Assembly: GCA_037176845.1 (NCBI GenBank)
Contig: JAYKXP010000022.1
Coordinates: 124,001 to 188,000 of the forward strand
Length of the DNA: 64,000 nt
Direction: 5' to 3'
Source: Paramarasmius palmivorus
Taxonomy: Eukaryota; Basidiomycota; Agaricomycetes; Agaricales; Marasmiaceae
A program made the translations under genes and the position numbers. This document shows positions 61,366-64,000 of the stretch, one piece after another (the first letter of the stretch is position 1; every line of letters starts with the position of its first letter). Below the pieces are notes generated by a model, which saw only the letters and a program-made list of their open reading frames with translations, did no database searches and was not told the DNA's origin.

Positions 61366-63425
61366 ATGTCGCAAATTGACCACGCAAATGACACAAGGCT
61401 CAAGCTCGCTGAAAAGCTCAAAGAGGAGGGGAGCACACTTTTTAGCAAGCAAAAGTATGGACCTGCAGCCAAGAAGTATACAGAAGCTATTGCTATCGAC
61501 AACGCCAACCCTATTCTTTACGCCAATCGCTCAGCCTGCCGATTGAAATTGAAGCAGTGGGTCTCATTAGTCTGCAAATATTGATACAATCTCACCCCAT
61601 GACCTCAGATACCTCGATGCTGTTGCGGATGCCACGAAGGTAAATGTTGCTCATTATTTCCACCGCAACACTCCTGAAATATGCATGTACAGGCTGTTGA
61701 ACTCAATCCCAACTATGCTAAAGCCTACGCTAGAATCGCCGCCGCTCGTGAAGTATGTGTTCCCCACAATTGACTATCTACACACACTCAACGCGGAACA
61801 GGCCTTGGGACAAGGTCGATTGAGCAAAGTCGCGTGGCAGAAAGCTTTGGAAGCTCTTCCTTCAGACAATCTAACCGAAGGAGAAATCACCCAAAAGAAA
61901 CAATACGAGGTTAAACTGGCCGCTGTTTCAAAAGCGTGCGAAGAGCAAGATGAAGATGATCGTCAACATACATCAAGGATGAAGATTCCTCCGCAGGATG
62001 CAACACCATGGAGGTGCGCTTTGGGGATGTTGCCCGAGTTGCGACGTGACCAGAACTTTCACAGTAGCGTTCGTCGACTGTTTACCTCTCAACCTCCCGT
62101 GACGATTCTGATGCACTATGGTTCGCAGGCATGGCTCATCGCCCAGGCCTATCGCGAATTCGAACGTGGCACTCAGATGATGATGGAGATGCAGGTCGGA
62201 AGCAACAACATGGTCAACGTGAATCTCGGTGCCTTGGAGTTAATTTCAAACGCTGTGACATATGACCCCAGGGTCTTCCATGTACCTAATCCCTCTTGGC
62301 TACCGAAGTTCAACCAGCAAGGTATGTCAATCGTCATTCAATGTAGCATTGTCCAGTTGAGCATTCCATTGGCTAGTGATGGCGGAAAGTCAGCTTCGAA
62401 ACGCTTGGACTCTCGATGGACCCGATAAGGTTTTTCAAGAGGCGGAGAATCGACTACTTGAGAAGGGGTGGGATGATGTGCGACCTGCTGTGAGCACCAC
62501 TGTACGGTAAGCGCGTTTTTGTTTGCCGTTTCAGATGAAGCATGTCCCAATACATGAACTATCAGATGTTGGATCTTACGTGGACTACTGGAAGGCGGTC
62601 TTCGCTCTAATCATATAGCGGAGGTCGAGTACCTGAATCGCGCGATTGAGGTGATTGAATGGGGCCGCAAAGTTTGGAAAGACGTAGACGCGAGCTTACG
62701 AGGTGCCATCTTCCGTGATACTTTCTTGCGTGGCGTCAAGAAGCTCCATATGGACGCTTTGATGCAGGTTAGTGTCCACTATGTCCATCCGTGCTCCATT
62801 AACGGGAAACGTCCAGGCTTGCCACCAAGAACAGGATCCTGAGGTCAGAAGTCGTCTTTTCGATGAAATGGTCCAGGAAGCAGATGCGATTATCAAAGAT
62901 GTCGATTCCGAGCTGATACCGCCACGCGAAAATGACCCTTCCTTTGCTGAGGCATATTACTACTATCCCCGGGCAGTATCCCAATCTGTCAAGGCCTTTT
63001 GCTATCGTGAAAGATCCCAATCCACGAGCGATCAACAGGAATCAGATAGTCTCTTGATGAAAGCTGCTCAAGCGTACATAGACGCAGCCAAAGACTTTCC
63101 TGAAGACGAAGAAAAGTATGCTGGTGAGTGAACCTGAACGCATCCTCGTACGAGATGAGCTCAAGCATTTCCAGCTTTCCTCAATGGCGCTCTTGAGAAC
63201 ATCATGCGTGCTGGTGCACCCGTCAAGACGCAGCTGCAACTGATGAAAGAACTCAGAGCGGCGCTTTCGCGGATACAAAAGATCTGGGGCAACTCAGCAT
63301 CTGCAGTTTCAGGTCGCGATGGCATCATAAAGCGGAACCTACAGTACGAACCTCAGCTTCGTCAGCTCTTAGCCAAGGGCACTGTCACACAAGAAGATCG
63401 ATATCGTTGGTCTCCTGCGGACTGA
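61366..63425 (+). CDS. TPR (tetratricopeptide) protein
   Basis: About 560 residues, roughly eight exons, start ATG 61366. The N-terminal TPR array is clear: AEKLKEEGSTLFSKQKYGPAAKKYTEAIAID, NPILYANRSACRLKLKQ, then YLDAVADATK and AVELNPNYAKAYARIAAARE across introns, as in Hsp70/Hsp90 co-chaperones. The remaining 400 residues are helical with no recognised domain (PWRCALGMLPELRRDQNF, GGLRSNHIAEVEYLNRAIEV, AQAYIDAAKDFPEDEEKY, KTQLQLMKELRAALSRI). It is probably a protein-interaction scaffold; partner unknown. The stop at 63423 fits the end of similarity to helical repeats. Confidence 0.8.
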
Positions 63426-63853
63426 AGGTGTTGGGCTTGACAGGAATATGTATTCAAGACTGTACGGGGAGCCCAGTTATAGTCGCTAGATAGAAATGTC
63501 AAACTGTAAAAGCAACCATAGCAATGAACGGGGGATATCAACTGATTCCAGAGCACAGACGAATGATACCATGAGGCAACTACGAGTAGAAAGTATGTAG
63601 GAAACAACAATGCGAACTGATCAAGCAATGACCGTGAGATTGACATTAATAGCGAAGAGATAATATGACGAAAGATAGAGTTCCATAGATTGGCAGGAAT
63701 TAAAGGAGTGATGCGAGGGTAAACTCAAAAATGGTCCAAAGACAGGCCACGACGAGCACGGGTATCGAAGAGCAGCAAACCGCGAAGTAGTTCAAATCTA
63801 TTGTTTGGATGTAAGGATGTGGTAAAGGATAGATCGGGCTCAACCCACAACAA
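63426..63853. other. Convergent 3' flanks
   Basis: 3' ends of the TPR gene (+) and of the partial gene (-). No coding signal was seen. Confidence 0.4.
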
Positions 63854-64000
63854 TTATGCTGTTTCCTTCTCAGCGGAATCCTGGGTATGTGTAAGAGGTA
63901 TAGTAGTTTCTAGAGCTAGAGAGCACGTCAGCATATGTCACGGATGTCAATAAAAAGACTTACGTGAATTCTCTTTGTCCTTGTCCGCATTGTCAGAACC
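63854..64000 (-). CDS. 3' end of an unidentified gene, cut by the window edge
   Basis: Two exon pieces, 63964-64000 and 63854-63909, joined across a GTAAGT...TCTCTAG intron in consistent phase. They encode a polar C-terminus (DNADKDKENS, then PLTHTQDSAEKETA) with the stop at 63854. Too short to identify. Confidence 0.5.

Overview
The window reads as nuclear DNA of a filamentous fungus, most likely a mushroom-forming basidiomycete (Agaricomycetes). Genes are dense, introns are many and short (about 45-65 bases, GT...AG), and the protein families fit: SNF2 helicases with 14-15 introns, a Ste12 homeodomain factor, TKL kinases, a fused aspartyl-tRNA synthetase/DUF2156 enzyme, cupredoxin surface proteins and HAM1-like proteins. 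No rRNA, tRNA, CRISPR array or intact transposon was recognised. All gene models come from reading frames and splice phases by eye, with no transcript or database support.

Left part (1-24.3 kb): SNF2 helicase 1 (+), a short-chain dehydrogenase (+), unknown protein P1 (+), a membrane-anchored methyltransferase-like protein (+), unknown protein P2 (+, paralog of P1), a haem peroxidase (-), a giant fusion enzyme (-; indoleamine-dioxygenase/PrnB-like haem domain, FAD/NADPH reductase and cytochrome b5 in one chain), and SNF2 helicase 2 (+, paralog of 1).

Middle and right (24.3-58.7 kb): a large, rearranged inverted segmental duplication. The left arm (about 24.5-36.3 kb) carries a secreted ADP-ribosyltransferase-like gene, an unknown gene, an RRM-like mitochondrial protein, non-coding duplicate R, a KP4-like fragment, a proline-rich Kex2-type repeat protein, a 3' fragment of an F-box gene, a cupredoxin membrane protein and a truncated Ste12. 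The right arm (about 44.9-58.7 kb) carries R, a full Ste12 DNA-binding region fused to a TKL kinase, broken copies of the unknown and ADP-ribosyltransferase-like genes, a PH-CH-TKL kinase, the second cupredoxin protein and the complete F-box gene. Between the arms (36.9-44.3 kb) lie two single-copy genes: an ErdS-type ergosteryl-aspartate synthase and a HAM1-like protein.

Right end (58.1-64 kb): the F-box gene, a TPR protein and the 3' end of one more gene on the minus strand.

The strongest candidates for undescribed biology are the haem-dioxygenase/reductase/cytochrome b5 fusion (a possibly self-sufficient IDO-type oxygenase) and the Ste12-kinase fusion, in which a MAPK-pathway transcription factor has lost the zinc-finger end usual in filamentous fungi and gained a kinase module shared with the neighbouring PH-CH-kinase gene.
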